From JAZKDW01 sp040387375 (GTDB taxonomy: Bacteria > Pseudomonadota > Gammaproteobacteria > Burkholderiales > Burkholderiaceae_D), in assembly GCA_040387375.1 (NCBI GenBank), contig JAZKDW010000006.1, positions 6,200-70,199 on the forward strand: DNA of 64,000 nt, in the 5' to 3' direction. The translations under genes and the position numbers were made by a program. Positions 15,700 through 25,207 of this stretch are shown in pieces (position 1 is the stretch's first letter; every line of letters begins with the position of its first letter). The notes under the pieces are model-generated. The model did no database searches. It saw only the letters and a program-made list of their open reading frames with translations, and had not been told where the DNA came from.

Positions 15700-18030
15700 C
15701 TATTCTGCTGTATTGCCTGCAGGAACCAGAATGTCGCGGTTCCCGTTCGATTGCATCGTCGATACCACACCGCTCTGTTCCATTTGCTCGAGCAGCCGTG
15801 CCGCGCGGTTGTAACCGATGCGCAAATGCCGCTGTACCAGCGAGATCGAGGCGCGGCGGTTTTTAAGCACGATGGCCACGGCCTGGTCATACAAGGCATC
15901 GGCTTCTCCGCCGCCAGCACCCTCGCCGGCCGGGACGCCATCGGCGCCCTCTTCCATGACCCCACCTTCTAAGATGCCTTCAATGTAATTCGGTTCCCCT
16001 TGCGCCTTCAGATGGTCCACCACACGATGCACCTCCTCGTCCGACACGAAGGCGCCATGCACACGTACCGGCAGACCGGTCCCGGGCGGCATGTACAGCA
16101 TGTCGCCCATGCCCAGCAGCGCTTCGGCGCCCATTTGGTCGAGGATGGTGCGCGAGTCGATCTTGCTGCTGACCTGGAAGGCGATGCGGGTCGGGATATT
16201 CGCCTTGATCAGGCCGGTGATGACGTCAACCGACGGACGCTGCGTGGCCAGGATCAGGTGTATGCCGGCGGCGCGCGCTTTTTGCGCGATACGGGCGATC
16301 AGTTCCTCGATTTTTTTACCGACCACCATCATCAGGTCGGCCAGCTCATCGATGATGATCACGATCGTGGGCAGCTTCTCCAATGGCTCGGGCGCATCGG
16401 GCGTGAGGCTGAACGGGTTCGGGATTTTCTGTTCGTGCTTGTCGGCCTCTGCGATCTTCTGGTTATAACCGGCCAGGTTGCGCACGCCGAGCTTGGACAT
16501 CAGCTTGTAACGCCGCTCCATCTCGGCCACCGCCCAGTTCAGCGCATGCGCGGCTTGCCGCATGTCGGTGACGACCGGCGCCAGCAAATGCGGAATGCCT
16601 TCGTAGATCGACAACTCGAGCATTTTCGGATCGATCAGGATCATGCGTACCTGGTTCGGGTCGGCCTTGTACAGCAGCGACAGGATGGTGGCGTTGATGC
16701 CGACCGATTTACCCGAGCCGGTGGTGCCCGCAACCAGCAGATGCGGCATCTTCGCCAGGTCGGCGACGACCGGATTGCCGGCGATGTCCTTGCCGAGCGC
16801 GATGGTGAGGCTCGACACACCATCGTTGTAGACCTTGGAGCCGAGGATTTCCGTCAGCCGCACGATCTGGCGCTTCGGATTGGGCAGCTCCAGCCCCATG
16901 TAATTCTTGCCCGGGATGGTTTCGACCACACGTATTGATGTCAGCGACAGCGCACGCGCGAGATCGCGCGCCAGGCCGACGATCTGGCTGCCCTTGATGC
17001 CGACGGCGGGTTCGATTTCGTAGCGGGTAATCACCGGGCCCGGATAGGCGGCAACCACTTTGACCACCACGCCGAAGTCGGACAATTTTTTCTCGATCAG
17101 GCGGCTGGTGAATTCCAGCGTCTCGATGCTGACTGTTTCCTGCACTTGCGGCGCATCGTCGAGCAAGGACAGCGGCGGCAGATTGGTATCGGGCAGATCG
17201 GTGAACAGCGAAGTCTGCCGTTCCTTGTCGATGCGGTCCGACTTCGGCACGGCAACCACCTGCGGCTCGATCCTGATCGGTGTGGCGTCGACGGCCCTGG
17301 CGCGCTCATGCACAACCACTTCCTCCCGCTTGACCGCGGCGACGTGACCCAGCTTGCGGTCCTCGCGCGCGGCGTACAGGTTCCTGGTCCAGACGATGCT
17401 GTTTTCAAGCGCGGCGCCCAGACGCTCGGCAACCGCCATCCATGACACATGAAAAAACAGGCTGAAGCCCAGGCCGAACAGCAGCAGCATCAGCAAGGTG
17501 GCGCCGGTGAATCCCAGCGCATTCTGCGCGCCGCCGCCGATGAGTTCACCGAGCACACCACCGGGCGCACGCGGCAATGACGCCTTCAGCGAATACATCC
17601 GCACGTATTCCAGTCCGACACTGCCGACCAGCAGCAGCACAAAACCGGCGCCGCGTATCCATGCTTCCTGATGATGTTCGCGCTCCGGCTCCTGCTGCAG
17701 CAGGAATTTTTGCGACAGCCGGCGATATCCCAGCGAAACCGAACGCAGCAGCATCACACACCACCACCATGCCGAAAAACCGAAGATGAACAGCATCAGA
17801 TCGGCCAGCCAGGCGCCGGTCCGTCCGCCGAGATTATTCAGCCTGGCTACCTGGTTTGCGTGCGACCAGCCCGGATCCGCTTTGGAATAGGTAAGAAAAA
17901 TCAGGATCAAATATACTGTGAGCACCGCAAGCACGAGCCAGCGGGCTTCGGACAAGAGACGCACCAGCCGGTTCGGTAATTGTTCGGGCGGGTTGGTATT
18001 GCGTGTGTAGGTTTGAGAGGTTCTAGTCAT
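15700..18030 (-). CDS. ftsK: DNA translocase FtsK
   Basis: A 776-residue protein with four N-terminal membrane segments (within about 20-190), a short linker and a RecA-like motor. Walker A is GTTGSGKSVG, Walker B lies in IVIIIDELADLMMVV, and a C-terminal winged-helix gamma domain (ISLVQRHLRIGYNRAARLLEQM) reads KOPS sites. It pumps chromosomal DNA at the septum and activates XerCD. The short linker makes it the compact SpoIIIE/FtsK size. The start at 18030 gives a sensible cytosolic N-terminus; the in-frame codon at 18099 is less likely. lolA follows by 10 bp. Confidence 0.96.
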   Translation of the reverse strand: MTRTSQTYTRNTNPPEQLPNRLVRLLSEARWLVLAVLTVYLILIFLTYSKADPGWSHANQVARLNNLGGRTGAWLADLMLFIFGFSAWWWCVMLLRSVSLGYRRLSQKFLLQQEPEREHHQEAWIRGAGFVLLLVGSVGLEYVRMYSLKASLPRAPGGVLGELIGGGAQNALGFTGATLLMLLLFGLGFSLFFHVSWMAVAERLGAALENSIVWTRNLYAAREDRKLGHVAAVKREEVVVHERARAVDATPIRIEPQVVAVPKSDRIDKERQTSLFTDLPDTNLPPLSLLDDAPQVQETVSIETLEFTSRLIEKKLSDFGVVVKVVAAYPGPVITRYEIEPAVGIKGSQIVGLARDLARALSLTSIRVVETIPGKNYMGLELPNPKRQIVRLTEILGSKVYNDGVSSLTIALGKDIAGNPVVADLAKMPHLLVAGTTGSGKSVGINATILSLLYKADPNQVRMILIDPKMLELSIYEGIPHLLAPVVTDMRQAAHALNWAVAEMERRYKLMSKLGVRNLAGYNQKIAEADKHEQKIPNPFSLTPDAPEPLEKLPTIVIIIDELADLMMVVGKKIEELIARIAQKARAAGIHLILATQRPSVDVITGLIKANIPTRIAFQVSSKIDSRTILDQMGAEALLGMGDMLYMPPGTGLPVRVHGAFVSDEEVHRVVDHLKAQGEPNYIEGILEGGVMEEGADGVPAGEGAGGGEADALYDQAVAIVLKNRRASISLVQRHLRIGYNRAARLLEQMEQSGVVSTMQSNGNRDILVPAGNTAE

Positions 18031-18282
18031 AAATCCAATGCAATTGTGCCAAATCATCCTGCCGGGGAAGCTACAAACCGATTTAATGCGGCCATCCATG
18101 CCCGACAGACAGGTTCGTCTATAATCTTAACCAGTTTTCGAGCGTAATACTGCATAAATCGGGCAACGGTTGAAATTTCGCCGGACGACGTAATATGGTC
18201 TCGGGATACGTCCCCTTTTTTGTGATTTTTAACACACTGCTTCTCGATTTCTCGTTATTTCCATTTACTTCAGAAGATTCTT

Positions 18283-19236
18283 ATGACAACTCCCAAGCAC
18301 GCACGTGTCCTCATCCTCGGCTCCGGACCTGCCGGTTACAGCGCCGCCGTCTATGCTGCCCGCGCCAATCTGAACCCGGTGATGATTACCGGCGTTGAAC
18401 AGGGCGGCCAGCTGATGACCACGACCGATGTCGAAAACTGGCCCGGCGACCCGATGGGTGTGCAGGGGCCCGAGCTGATGCAGCGGCTGTTGCAGCATGC
18501 GGAACGCTTCAAGACCGAAATCATCTTCGACCAGATCCACACCGCCAAGCTCGCGGAAGATCCGATCCGCCTGATTGGCGATGTCGGTGAATACACCTGC
18601 GATTCGCTGATCATCGCCACCGGCGCGTCGGCGCAATATCTCGGCATGCCTTCGGAAGAAGCGTTCATGGGCAAAGGCGTTTCGGCCTGCGCTACCTGCG
18701 ATGGCTTCTTTTATCGCGGCCAGGACGTGGCGGTTGTCGGCGGCGGCAATACCGCGGTCGAGGAAGCGTTGTATTTATCGAATATCGCGAACAAGGTGAC
18801 CGTCGTCCATCGCCGCGACAAATTCCGCGCCGAGGCCATCCTGATCGACCGCCTGATGGCAAAAGTCGAAGACGGCAAGGTTGAAATCAAATGGAACCAC
18901 ACGCTCGATGAAGTGACCGGCGACGCCAGCGGCGTCACCGGAATCAACATCAAATCGGCAGCCGACGGCAGCGTCAAGCCCCTCAAGCTGCATGGCGTGT
19001 TCATCGCCATCGGCCACAAGCCGAATACCGGCATCTTCGAAGGTCAGCTCGAAATGAAGAACGGTTATATCAAGACCAAGACCGGACTCGAAGGCATGGC
19101 CACGGCGACCAGCGCGCCCGGTGTATTTGCGGCCGGCGACGTGCAGGACCATGTCTACCGGCAGGCAATCACCAGCGCCGGCACGGGCTGCATGGCGGCA
19201 CTGGATGCGCAGCGCTATCTGGAAAGCCTGGATTGA
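18283..19236 (+). CDS. trxB: Thioredoxin reductase
   Basis: A 317-residue FAD/NADPH flavoprotein with the FAD site GSGPAGYSAA (13-22), redox-active CATC (C136-C139) and the NADPH site VVGGGNTAVEEAL. It ends with GVFAAGDVQD, which contacts FAD. It reduces thioredoxin in the cytoplasm. It is divergent from ftsK, an arrangement common in betaproteobacteria. An inverted-repeat hairpin follows within 7 bp. Confidence 0.97.
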   Translation: MTTPKHARVLILGSGPAGYSAAVYAARANLNPVMITGVEQGGQLMTTTDVENWPGDPMGVQGPELMQRLLQHAERFKTEIIFDQIHTAKLAEDPIRLIGDVGEYTCDSLIIATGASAQYLGMPSEEAFMGKGVSACATCDGFFYRGQDVAVVGGGNTAVEEALYLSNIANKVTVVHRRDKFRAEAILIDRLMAKVEDGKVEIKWNHTLDEVTGDASGVTGINIKSAADGSVKPLKLHGVFIAIGHKPNTGIFEGQLEMKNGYIKTKTGLEGMATATSAPGVFAAGDVQDHVYRQAITSAGTGCMAALDAQRYLESLD

Positions 19237-19242
19237 ACGCCT

Positions 19243-19272
19243 GCTCTCACGGCATTTGCATGCCGTGAGAGC
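19243..19272 (+). terminator. Perfect hairpin after trxB
   Basis: A 13-bp stem (19243-19255 with 19260-19272) and loop TTGC. No T-run follows, so it may be a weak terminator or an mRNA 3' stabiliser before the smr gene. Confidence 0.65.
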
Positions 19273-19323
19273 TTGAAGGCTGGTTCCCCGCTTTGCTTTC
19301 TCAGACTAACGGAATGATTCAAC

Positions 19324-19968
19324 ATGGGTGCATCCATCAAGGATTTTGCCGCTCTCAAATCCCTGCGGGATGGATTGAAGACGCGGGAAGAAGCGCGGCA
19401 GGCAGCCGAAGCCGAGCGCCAACGGCGCGAGCAGGCCGCCAGGATCGAAGCCGACCTGTTCCGGCGTAGTGTTGGTGTGGTCGCACCGCTTGCTGCCGTC
19501 GACAAACTGGTCCTGGCCGCGCCTCGTCCGCTACCGATCGCGCGCCATCACATGGCAGATGAAATCGCGGCGCTGCAGGAATCGCTGTCGGATGATTTTA
19601 CGGTCGAGACCTTGCTGGAAACGGACGATGCGCTCAGCTTCGCCCGCAACGGTATTGGTCCGGATACGCTGCGCAAATTAAGGCGCGGTCACTGGGTGAC
19701 GCAAGGCCAGCTGGATCTGCATGGATTGCGCACCGATGAAGCGCGTGAGGCGCTGGCCCGGTTTTTACGCGATGCCGGCAGGCGCGGACTGCGCTGCGTG
19801 CGTGTCATTCACGGCAAGGGTCTCGGTTCGATCAACAAGGAACCGGTGCTCAAGAACAAGGTGCGCAACTGGCTGGCGCAAAAGGACGAAGTGATCGCCT
19901 TTTGTCAGGCCAGGGCCGCCGATGGCGGAAGTGGTGCGTTGATGGTATTGCTGAAGGCGCAGAACTGA
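19324..19968 (+). CDS. Smr-domain protein (putative nuclease)
   Basis: This 214-residue protein has a charged, Arg/Glu-rich N-terminal helix (about 10-45) and a C-terminal Smr domain (about 125-210). The Smr domain shows the family signatures LDLHGLRTDEA, VRVIHGKGLGS and FCQARAADGGSGALMVLL. Smr domains, as in MutS2 and SmrA/SmrB, cleave nucleic acid, and SmrB acts on mRNA at collided ribosomes. Without a MutS2 ATPase this is a stand-alone form. It follows trxB by 87 bp on the same strand and is convergent with glnB. Confidence 0.9.
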   Translation: MGASIKDFAALKSLRDGLKTREEARQAAEAERQRREQAARIEADLFRRSVGVVAPLAAVDKLVLAAPRPLPIARHHMADEIAALQESLSDDFTVETLLETDDALSFARNGIGPDTLRKLRRGHWVTQGQLDLHGLRTDEAREALARFLRDAGRRGLRCVRVIHGKGLGSINKEPVLKNKVRNWLAQKDEVIAFCQARAADGGSGALMVLLKAQN

Positions 19969-20017
19969 GAAGGCGCGCCAGCTTCACGCAATGCCGTGAA
20001 CTGACGCAGCGGCAAAC

Positions 20018-20356
20018 CTATACCGCGTCTTCGCCGGTTTCCCCGGTCCTGATCCGGATGACCTGCTCTACCGGGCAAACAAAAATCTTGCCGTCCCCAA
20101 TTTTCCCGGTACGCGCCGCCTTGATGATGGCTTCGATCGCACGCTCCACCACGTCATCGGCCACGATCGCTTCCACTTTTACCTTCGGCAAAAAATCGAC
20201 CACATATTCAGCGCCGCGATACAGCTCCGTATGCCCTTTCTGACGGCCAAAACCCTTGACCTCGGTCACCGTCAAGCCGGAAATGCCGACATCCGCCAAT
20301 GCCTCGCGGACTTCGTCCAGCTTGAACGGTTTGATAATCGCAGTAATTTGTTTCAT
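20018..20356 (-). CDS. glnB: Nitrogen regulatory protein P-II
   Basis: A 112-residue PII signal protein beginning MKQITAIIKPFKLDEV. Its T-loop carries the uridylylation site Tyr51 (TELYRGAEY) and the B-loop is TGKIGDGKIFV. It senses 2-oxoglutarate, ATP/ADP and glutamine status and regulates glutamine synthetase adenylylation and NtrB. It lies 44 bp downstream of nadE on the same strand; this nadE-glnB pairing is widespread in betaproteobacteria. No sigma-54 site is evident in the short gap. Confidence 0.97.
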   Translation of the reverse strand: MKQITAIIKPFKLDEVREALADVGISGLTVTEVKGFGRQKGHTELYRGAEYVVDFLPKVKVEAIVADDVVERAIEAIIKAARTGKIGDGKIFVCPVEQVIRIRTGETGEDAV

Positions 20357-20400
20357 TAAAAACTCCTTAAGTTGGATTGCAGTCTGATACTTGTCTCAAA

Positions 20401-22014
20401 TCACTCACGAAATTTCGACGTAATCGGATAACGCCAGTCGCGGCCAAAAGCGCGATGTGTGACGCGAATCCCGACCGGCGCCTGCCGGCGCTTGTATTCG
20501 TTAATTTTTATCAGGTGGGTAATGCGCAATACATCTTCCTTGCGATAACCGGCGGCGAGGATATCGTCGATGCTCTGATTCTCTTCCATGTACATTTGCA
20601 TGATCCCATCGAGCACTTCATACGGCGGCAGCGAATCCTGATCGGTTTGATCGGGACGCAACTCGGCGGAGGGCGCACGGGTCAGGATGCGCTCGGGGAT
20701 GACGTCGGAAATCGTGTTGCGGTACGCGCACAGGCGATAGACCAGCGTCTTTGCAATATCCTTGATGACCGCAAATCCGCCCGCCATATCACCATACAGG
20801 GTGCAGTAGCCGACCGCCATCTCGCTCTTGTTGCCTGTGGTCAGAACGATCGAGCCATGTTTGTTCGACAATGCCATCAGGATCGTGCCGCGGATGCGGG
20901 CCTGGATATTTTCTTCTGTCGCATCTTCCGGCAAACCCTTGAACTCCTGGGCGAGTGTAGCGCGGAAGGCCTGAAAACAATCATTGATTGGAATTTCGTC
21001 ATACCGCACGCCGAGCCGCTTGACCATGTCGCGCGAATCGACCCAGGAAATCTCGGCCGTATAGGGAGATGGCATCATCACCGTGCGCACCCGCTCGGCG
21101 CCAAGCGCATCGACAGCTATGGCCAGCGTCAGCGCGGAATCGACGCCGCCCGACATGCCGATGATGATGGAGGGGAAGCCATTTTTGCCGATGTAATCGC
21201 GGACCCCGAGAACCAGCGCCTTGTATACCTGTGCTTCGACCGGCAATTCAGCCGGGATGAAGCCGGGCACAGGACGGCCGCCATCGAATTCCACGATCCG
21301 CAAATCTTCTTCGAAATGCTTGAGCTGCGCGCAGATCGCGCCTTTTTCATCCATGGCAAATGAATTGCCATCAAAAATCAGCTCGTCCTGCCCGCCGACC
21401 AGATTTGCATAAACCAGGCTCAGCCCTTGCGCGACGACATTCGCGCGCATGACCTCGTAGCGCAGGTGCTGCTTGTTCATGTGATACGGCGAACCGTTCG
21501 GCACCAGCAGCACTTGCGCGCCGGCGCCGCGGGCGCGCGCAGCCGCATGGGGGTACCAGGTATCTTCACAGATGGCGAGGCCGAAGCGGACGCCCTTTAC
21601 CTGGAAAACGAAAGGCTCATCGGCAGAGGAAAAATAGCGTTTTTCATCGAATACGGTGGCGTTCGGCAGTTCATGCTTGCAGTAGGTGCCGAGCACTTTG
21701 CCGTTGACGATCACGGATGCGGCATTAAAACGCGCGCCGTCGCGCATGATCGGATGGCCGATGACCACATGCAGATCGGTCAGGTCCGACAACTCCGCTG
21801 CCAGCGCCTCAAACGCCTGCGCGGTTTTTGCGTAAAATGAGTCACGCAACAATAAGTCTTCCGGCGGGTATCCGACCAGTGACAGCTCCGGCGTCAATAC
21901 GATATCGGCGCCCTGCGCTGCAGCCCGGCGGGAAAAGTCGGCGATCCTTGCGCGGTTACCTGCAAGGTCTCCGACGGTACTGTTGATTTGGGCAATGGCT
22001 ACTTTAACGGTCAT
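20401..22014 (-). CDS. nadE: Glutamine-dependent NAD+ synthetase
   Basis: A 537-residue two-domain enzyme. The N-terminal nitrilase-type glutaminase has LTPELSLVGYPPEDLL and the nucleophile Cys in AICEDTW; the C-terminal synthetase has the PP-loop IIGMSGGVDSA. It makes NAD+ from deamido-NAD+, ATP and glutamine. An ammonia tunnel between domains is known for the family. It is upstream of glnB in a likely operon and divergent from the GNAT-like gene with only 39 bp between starts, so the two promoters must overlap. Confidence 0.97.
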   Translation of the reverse strand: MTVKVAIAQINSTVGDLAGNRARIADFSRRAAAQGADIVLTPELSLVGYPPEDLLLRDSFYAKTAQAFEALAAELSDLTDLHVVIGHPIMRDGARFNAASVIVNGKVLGTYCKHELPNATVFDEKRYFSSADEPFVFQVKGVRFGLAICEDTWYPHAAARARGAGAQVLLVPNGSPYHMNKQHLRYEVMRANVVAQGLSLVYANLVGGQDELIFDGNSFAMDEKGAICAQLKHFEEDLRIVEFDGGRPVPGFIPAELPVEAQVYKALVLGVRDYIGKNGFPSIIIGMSGGVDSALTLAIAVDALGAERVRTVMMPSPYTAEISWVDSRDMVKRLGVRYDEIPINDCFQAFRATLAQEFKGLPEDATEENIQARIRGTILMALSNKHGSIVLTTGNKSEMAVGYCTLYGDMAGGFAVIKDIAKTLVYRLCAYRNTISDVIPERILTRAPSAELRPDQTDQDSLPPYEVLDGIMQMYMEENQSIDDILAAGYRKEDVLRITHLIKINEYKRRQAPVGIRVTHRAFGRDWRYPITSKFRE

Positions 22015-22053
22015 GGCGATAATGGCGGCGAATGAGTCAATACTGATACAAGA

Positions 22054-23217
22054 ATGAGGTCAAGTCTGAATTATCGCACGCGTATCGACTCTTCTCTGTC
22101 CGACATCGGTCAGCCTGCATGGGACGCACTGCTTGGCTTGCAGGCCGATGCCAATCCATTTCTGTCCTTTGCCTTTCTGGATGCACTGCATGAATCGGGA
22201 TCGGCATCGGAGGAATCGGGCTGGAAGCCGCAATTCTTAACCTTGTGGCAGGACAAAAAGCTGGAAGCGGCGCTGCCGCTGTACGTGAAGAGCCATTCTT
22301 ACGGCGAATATGTGTTCGACTGGGCCTGGGCCGATGCCTACCAGCGAAACGGCCTCGACTATTACCCGAAGTTATTGTCCGCGATTCCATTCACGCCAGT
22401 CACCGGCGCCAGGCTGCTCGCGCGGACTGACGCCGCCCGTGCCGCACTAGTCAAAGAGTTGTGCCAGATGCAGCAGGGGTGCGGCGCGTCGTCCACGCAT
22501 ATCCTGTATCCGCCTGAATCGCAGGCACATCTGCTGGAACAGTCCGGATTCCTGCTGCGCAGCGGCGTGCAATTTCACTGGTTAAATGCCGGTTATCGAA
22601 ACTTCGATGAATTCCTGTCCACGCTGGAGCGCAAGAAACGCAAGAACATACGGGCCGAGCGCCGCAAGGTCGAGGAAGCGGGCATCACCTTTCGGCATGT
22701 GCCGGGCACACAGGCGTCGCCGGCCGACTGGCGTTTTTTCAAACGTTGTTATGACCATACGTACGCCGCGCATCATTCGACGCCCTATCTGAACCTGGAT
22801 TTTTTCCGGCGCATCGGCGCAACGATGCCGGAAAATATCCTGCTGGTGATTGCCGAGCGTGAAGCGAAGCCGATTGCCGCCTCATTATTGATTCATACGG
22901 ACAAAACATTGTATGGACGTTATTGGGGCGCGCTTGAACACCATCCCTGCCTGCATTTCGAAACTGCCTATTATCAACCGCTCGATTTTTGCATTACGCA
23001 GGGAATCACCAGTTTTGAAGGCGGCGCCCAGGGCGAGCATAAAATGGCGCGCGGTTTCCTGCCGCAAAAAACATGGTCGGCACATTGGCTCGCTCATCCG
23101 GCATTCGCGGATGCGATCGAACGTTTCCTCGCACGGGAGTCCGGCGGCATCGATTCTTATATCGATGAATTGAACGAGCGCAATCCGTTTCGCACTGCGC
23201 AAAACCCGCAAAAATAA
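22054..23217 (+). CDS. GNAT/FemAB-like acyltransferase (DUF482)
   Basis: A protein of 387 residues resembling the DUF482 group of GNAT-fold proteins, often called peptidoglycan-biosynthesis or N-acyltransferase-like. Seen here: an N-terminal half with NPFLSFAFLDALHESG and LPLYVKSHSYGEYVFDW, a basic LERKKRKNIRAERRKVEEAG segment, and a C-terminal GNAT domain (HTYAAHHSTPYLNLDFF, then EGGAQGEHKMARGFLPQ). The real substrate of this family is not established. It is transcribed away from nadE. Confidence 0.85.
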   Translation: MRSSLNYRTRIDSSLSDIGQPAWDALLGLQADANPFLSFAFLDALHESGSASEESGWKPQFLTLWQDKKLEAALPLYVKSHSYGEYVFDWAWADAYQRNGLDYYPKLLSAIPFTPVTGARLLARTDAARAALVKELCQMQQGCGASSTHILYPPESQAHLLEQSGFLLRSGVQFHWLNAGYRNFDEFLSTLERKKRKNIRAERRKVEEAGITFRHVPGTQASPADWRFFKRCYDHTYAAHHSTPYLNLDFFRRIGATMPENILLVIAEREAKPIAASLLIHTDKTLYGRYWGALEHHPCLHFETAYYQPLDFCITQGITSFEGGAQGEHKMARGFLPQKTWSAHWLAHPAFADAIERFLARESGGIDSYIDELNERNPFRTAQNPQK

Positions 23218-23230
23218 TTCGCTGAGTCAG

Positions 23231-23270
23231 AAAGAAAAAAGACCGGCTTCCCCGATGGGGCAAGCCGGTC
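23231..23270 (-). terminator. Terminator of ppa
   Basis: Stem GACCGGCTT/AAGCCGGTC with an inner CCC/GGG extension (23241-23270). Read on the minus strand it is followed by a T-run (the A-run at 23231-23240), 17 bp after the ppa stop. Confidence 0.9.
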
Positions 23271-23286
23271 TCGAGTGTTTGTTTAC

Positions 23287-23835
23287 TTAGAAATTCGGTT
23301 TGCTGGCCGCTTTTGCATAAGCTGCGACACCGCTCATGATTTCCGCTTTTGCATCTTCCGGTCCAAACCATCCTTCGATCTTGACCCACTTGCCTTTTTC
23401 GAGATCCTTGTAGTGTTCGAAGAAATGCTGAATCTGCTGCAGACGCAAGTCGTTCATGTCTTCCGGCTTTTGCCAGTGGGTATAAATCGACAGGACCTTG
23501 TCGACGGGCACCGCCAGCACCTTGGCATCACCACCCGCTTCATCCGTCATTTTCAGCACACCGATCGGACGGCAGCGCACTACGACACCGGGGAACAGGG
23601 GGAACGGCGTGATGACAAGAACGTCGACCGGATCGCCATCGTCCGAAATCGTATGCGGAATATAACCATAGTTGCATGGGTAGTGCATGGCGGTTCCCAT
23701 GAATCGATCGACGAAGATGGCGCCGGACTCCTTGTCCACTTCATACTTGATCGGATCGGCATTCATCGGAATTTCGATAATGACGTTGAAGTCATTCGGC
23801 AAATCGCGGCCGGCGGGGACTTTATTCAGGCTCAT
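23287..23835 (-). CDS. ppa: Inorganic pyrophosphatase
   Basis: A 182-residue family I soluble pyrophosphatase. The metal-binding signature DDGDPVDVLV holds three Asp; YGYIPHTI and the Lys/Glu residues of IKYEVDKESG complete the active site. It hydrolyses PPi to drive biosynthesis. It starts with MSLNKVPAGRDLP and ends in an Ala/Lys-rich helix. A strong terminator follows. It lies 137 bp after hemY on the same strand, probably with its own promoter. Confidence 0.97.
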   Translation of the reverse strand: MSLNKVPAGRDLPNDFNVIIEIPMNADPIKYEVDKESGAIFVDRFMGTAMHYPCNYGYIPHTISDDGDPVDVLVITPFPLFPGVVVRCRPIGVLKMTDEAGGDAKVLAVPVDKVLSIYTHWQKPEDMNDLRLQQIQHFFEHYKDLEKGKWVKIEGWFGPEDAKAEIMSGVAAYAKAASKPNF

Positions 23836-23972
23836 GGGGCTTTTCTCACAGGTGGAAGTATTCGAATCCGGGAAGCCCTAAATTATAACGGCTTTACCCG
23901 GTAGCTTGTGCATCGCAGCACAGGTTGGTTCTATATGGGAATTTGAATAGCGGGTACTTGGCAGCGCGCCTC

Positions 23973-25169
23973 TTACAGCATGCTCGACAGCGCACACTGC
24001 CTGTAATGTCCGGCAGCCTCTTGCGCATGGTTCAAGGATTCATGCAATTGCGCCAGCTTCAGATGGGCTTCTCTTGCCGTCTGCGGTTCGATAGCGTCCG
24101 ACAAGGCCTGTTCCAGATGGCGTTGTGCCTTGCCCCAGAGTTTTTGCTTCAGGCAAAACGTGCCGAGAGTGAGCGCCAGTTCGGCGTCGTTGGGCCGCTG
24201 GCCCAGCCATTGTTCGCAACGCTCGATTTGCGCCAGCAAGGCCGTTGAACCTTCGGCCGCCGACGATCCGCGATAAGCGCGCACCAATCGATCATCCCAT
24301 TCCCGGGACAGCGCTTTCTCCACGATGGCCGCCGCATCGGCATGCAGTCCACGCGCATTAAACGCGCCGGCAGCAACGGTTGCGACATACGGTTTGATCC
24401 GCTCCTCCGCCGGCACTGCCGCCCAGACCGCCCGGACTGATTCCGCATCCAGCGCGTCTTCGGACATCAGATTTTCGTAGGCAAGTTCGCGCAGGCGCAC
24501 GGAAAGCGCCGGGTGCAGCGCATGATTTTTATCCAGCGAACGCACCAGCCGCAGCACTTCAGGCCAGTTCTTGGCGCGCTGATTGGCTTTTAATGCCAGG
24601 CGCAGCGCGTGAATATGGCGGGTACCGCTGGCGTTCAATTCCTTGACCGCATCAAGCGCTGCTTCTGGCTGATGTTCGTCAACAAGAAGTTCGATGGTCG
24701 TCATGAGGCGTGCCGTCTTGAGCGCCGGGTCATTTTCCACATTGGACAGCCAGGCATCCCGGCGTTCCGATTGACGCATGCGATGTGCCGCGCGAGCGCC
24801 TATCAATGCCGCCAGACCGGCATTGTCGGCGGACTCGGCAGCGCGGGCAGCCGCCTTCTCCGAATGACCAAAACGGCCTTCAAACAGGCTCTTCAATGCA
24901 TCGCGGAAGGCCCGATTGGATTCGCGTTCCCGCTTTTCACGCCGATACTGCGCCACACGTTGCGGCATCTTTTGTGTGGTGCGAATTGCCTTCATCACCA
25001 CGTAGCTCAGCACGAACAACAGCACCAGCAGCAGCAGGAAAAAATTGAGCGAGAGGTCTACCCGGTATGGGGGATAAAACAAAACCACGTTGCCCGGGTT
25101 GAAACGAGCCACCACCGCAAGGCCGATCGCGGTGGCGAAAAGAACGAGTATCGAGAGAAATATGCGCAT
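23973..25169 (-). CDS. hemY: HemY, TPR membrane protein of haem synthesis locus
   Basis: A 398-residue inner-membrane protein. Two hydrophobic segments near the N-terminus (about 1-20 and 38-62) are followed by a long helical TPR-like region (HAEAAAIVEKAL-type repeats, and AELALTLGTFCLKQ). This is the proteobacterial HemY of the hemCDXY cluster, distinct from the Bacillus protoporphyrinogen oxidase of the same name. Its exact role is still unclear. It is the last gene of the cluster, 38 bp after hemX. Confidence 0.93.
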   Translation of the reverse strand: MRIFLSILVLFATAIGLAVVARFNPGNVVLFYPPYRVDLSLNFFLLLLVLLFVLSYVVMKAIRTTQKMPQRVAQYRREKRERESNRAFRDALKSLFEGRFGHSEKAAARAAESADNAGLAALIGARAAHRMRQSERRDAWLSNVENDPALKTARLMTTIELLVDEHQPEAALDAVKELNASGTRHIHALRLALKANQRAKNWPEVLRLVRSLDKNHALHPALSVRLRELAYENLMSEDALDAESVRAVWAAVPAEERIKPYVATVAAGAFNARGLHADAAAIVEKALSREWDDRLVRAYRGSSAAEGSTALLAQIERCEQWLGQRPNDAELALTLGTFCLKQKLWGKAQRHLEQALSDAIEPQTAREAHLKLAQLHESLNHAQEAAGHYRQCALSSML

Positions 25170-25207
25170 GATGGTCGTGTGTCTTCAGACAGCCGGGGTT
25201 AAAGACA

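Noticed and set aside
15690..15965. Longer 313-codon start for lolA inside ftsK
   Set aside because: It would translate the ftsK 3' end out of frame; the TTG at 15689 with its ribosome site and signal peptide fits LolA.
16000..16938. 312-codon open frame antisense to ftsK
   Set aside because: ftsK motor motifs are intact on the minus strand; the antisense frame is His/Asp/Gln-rich noise.
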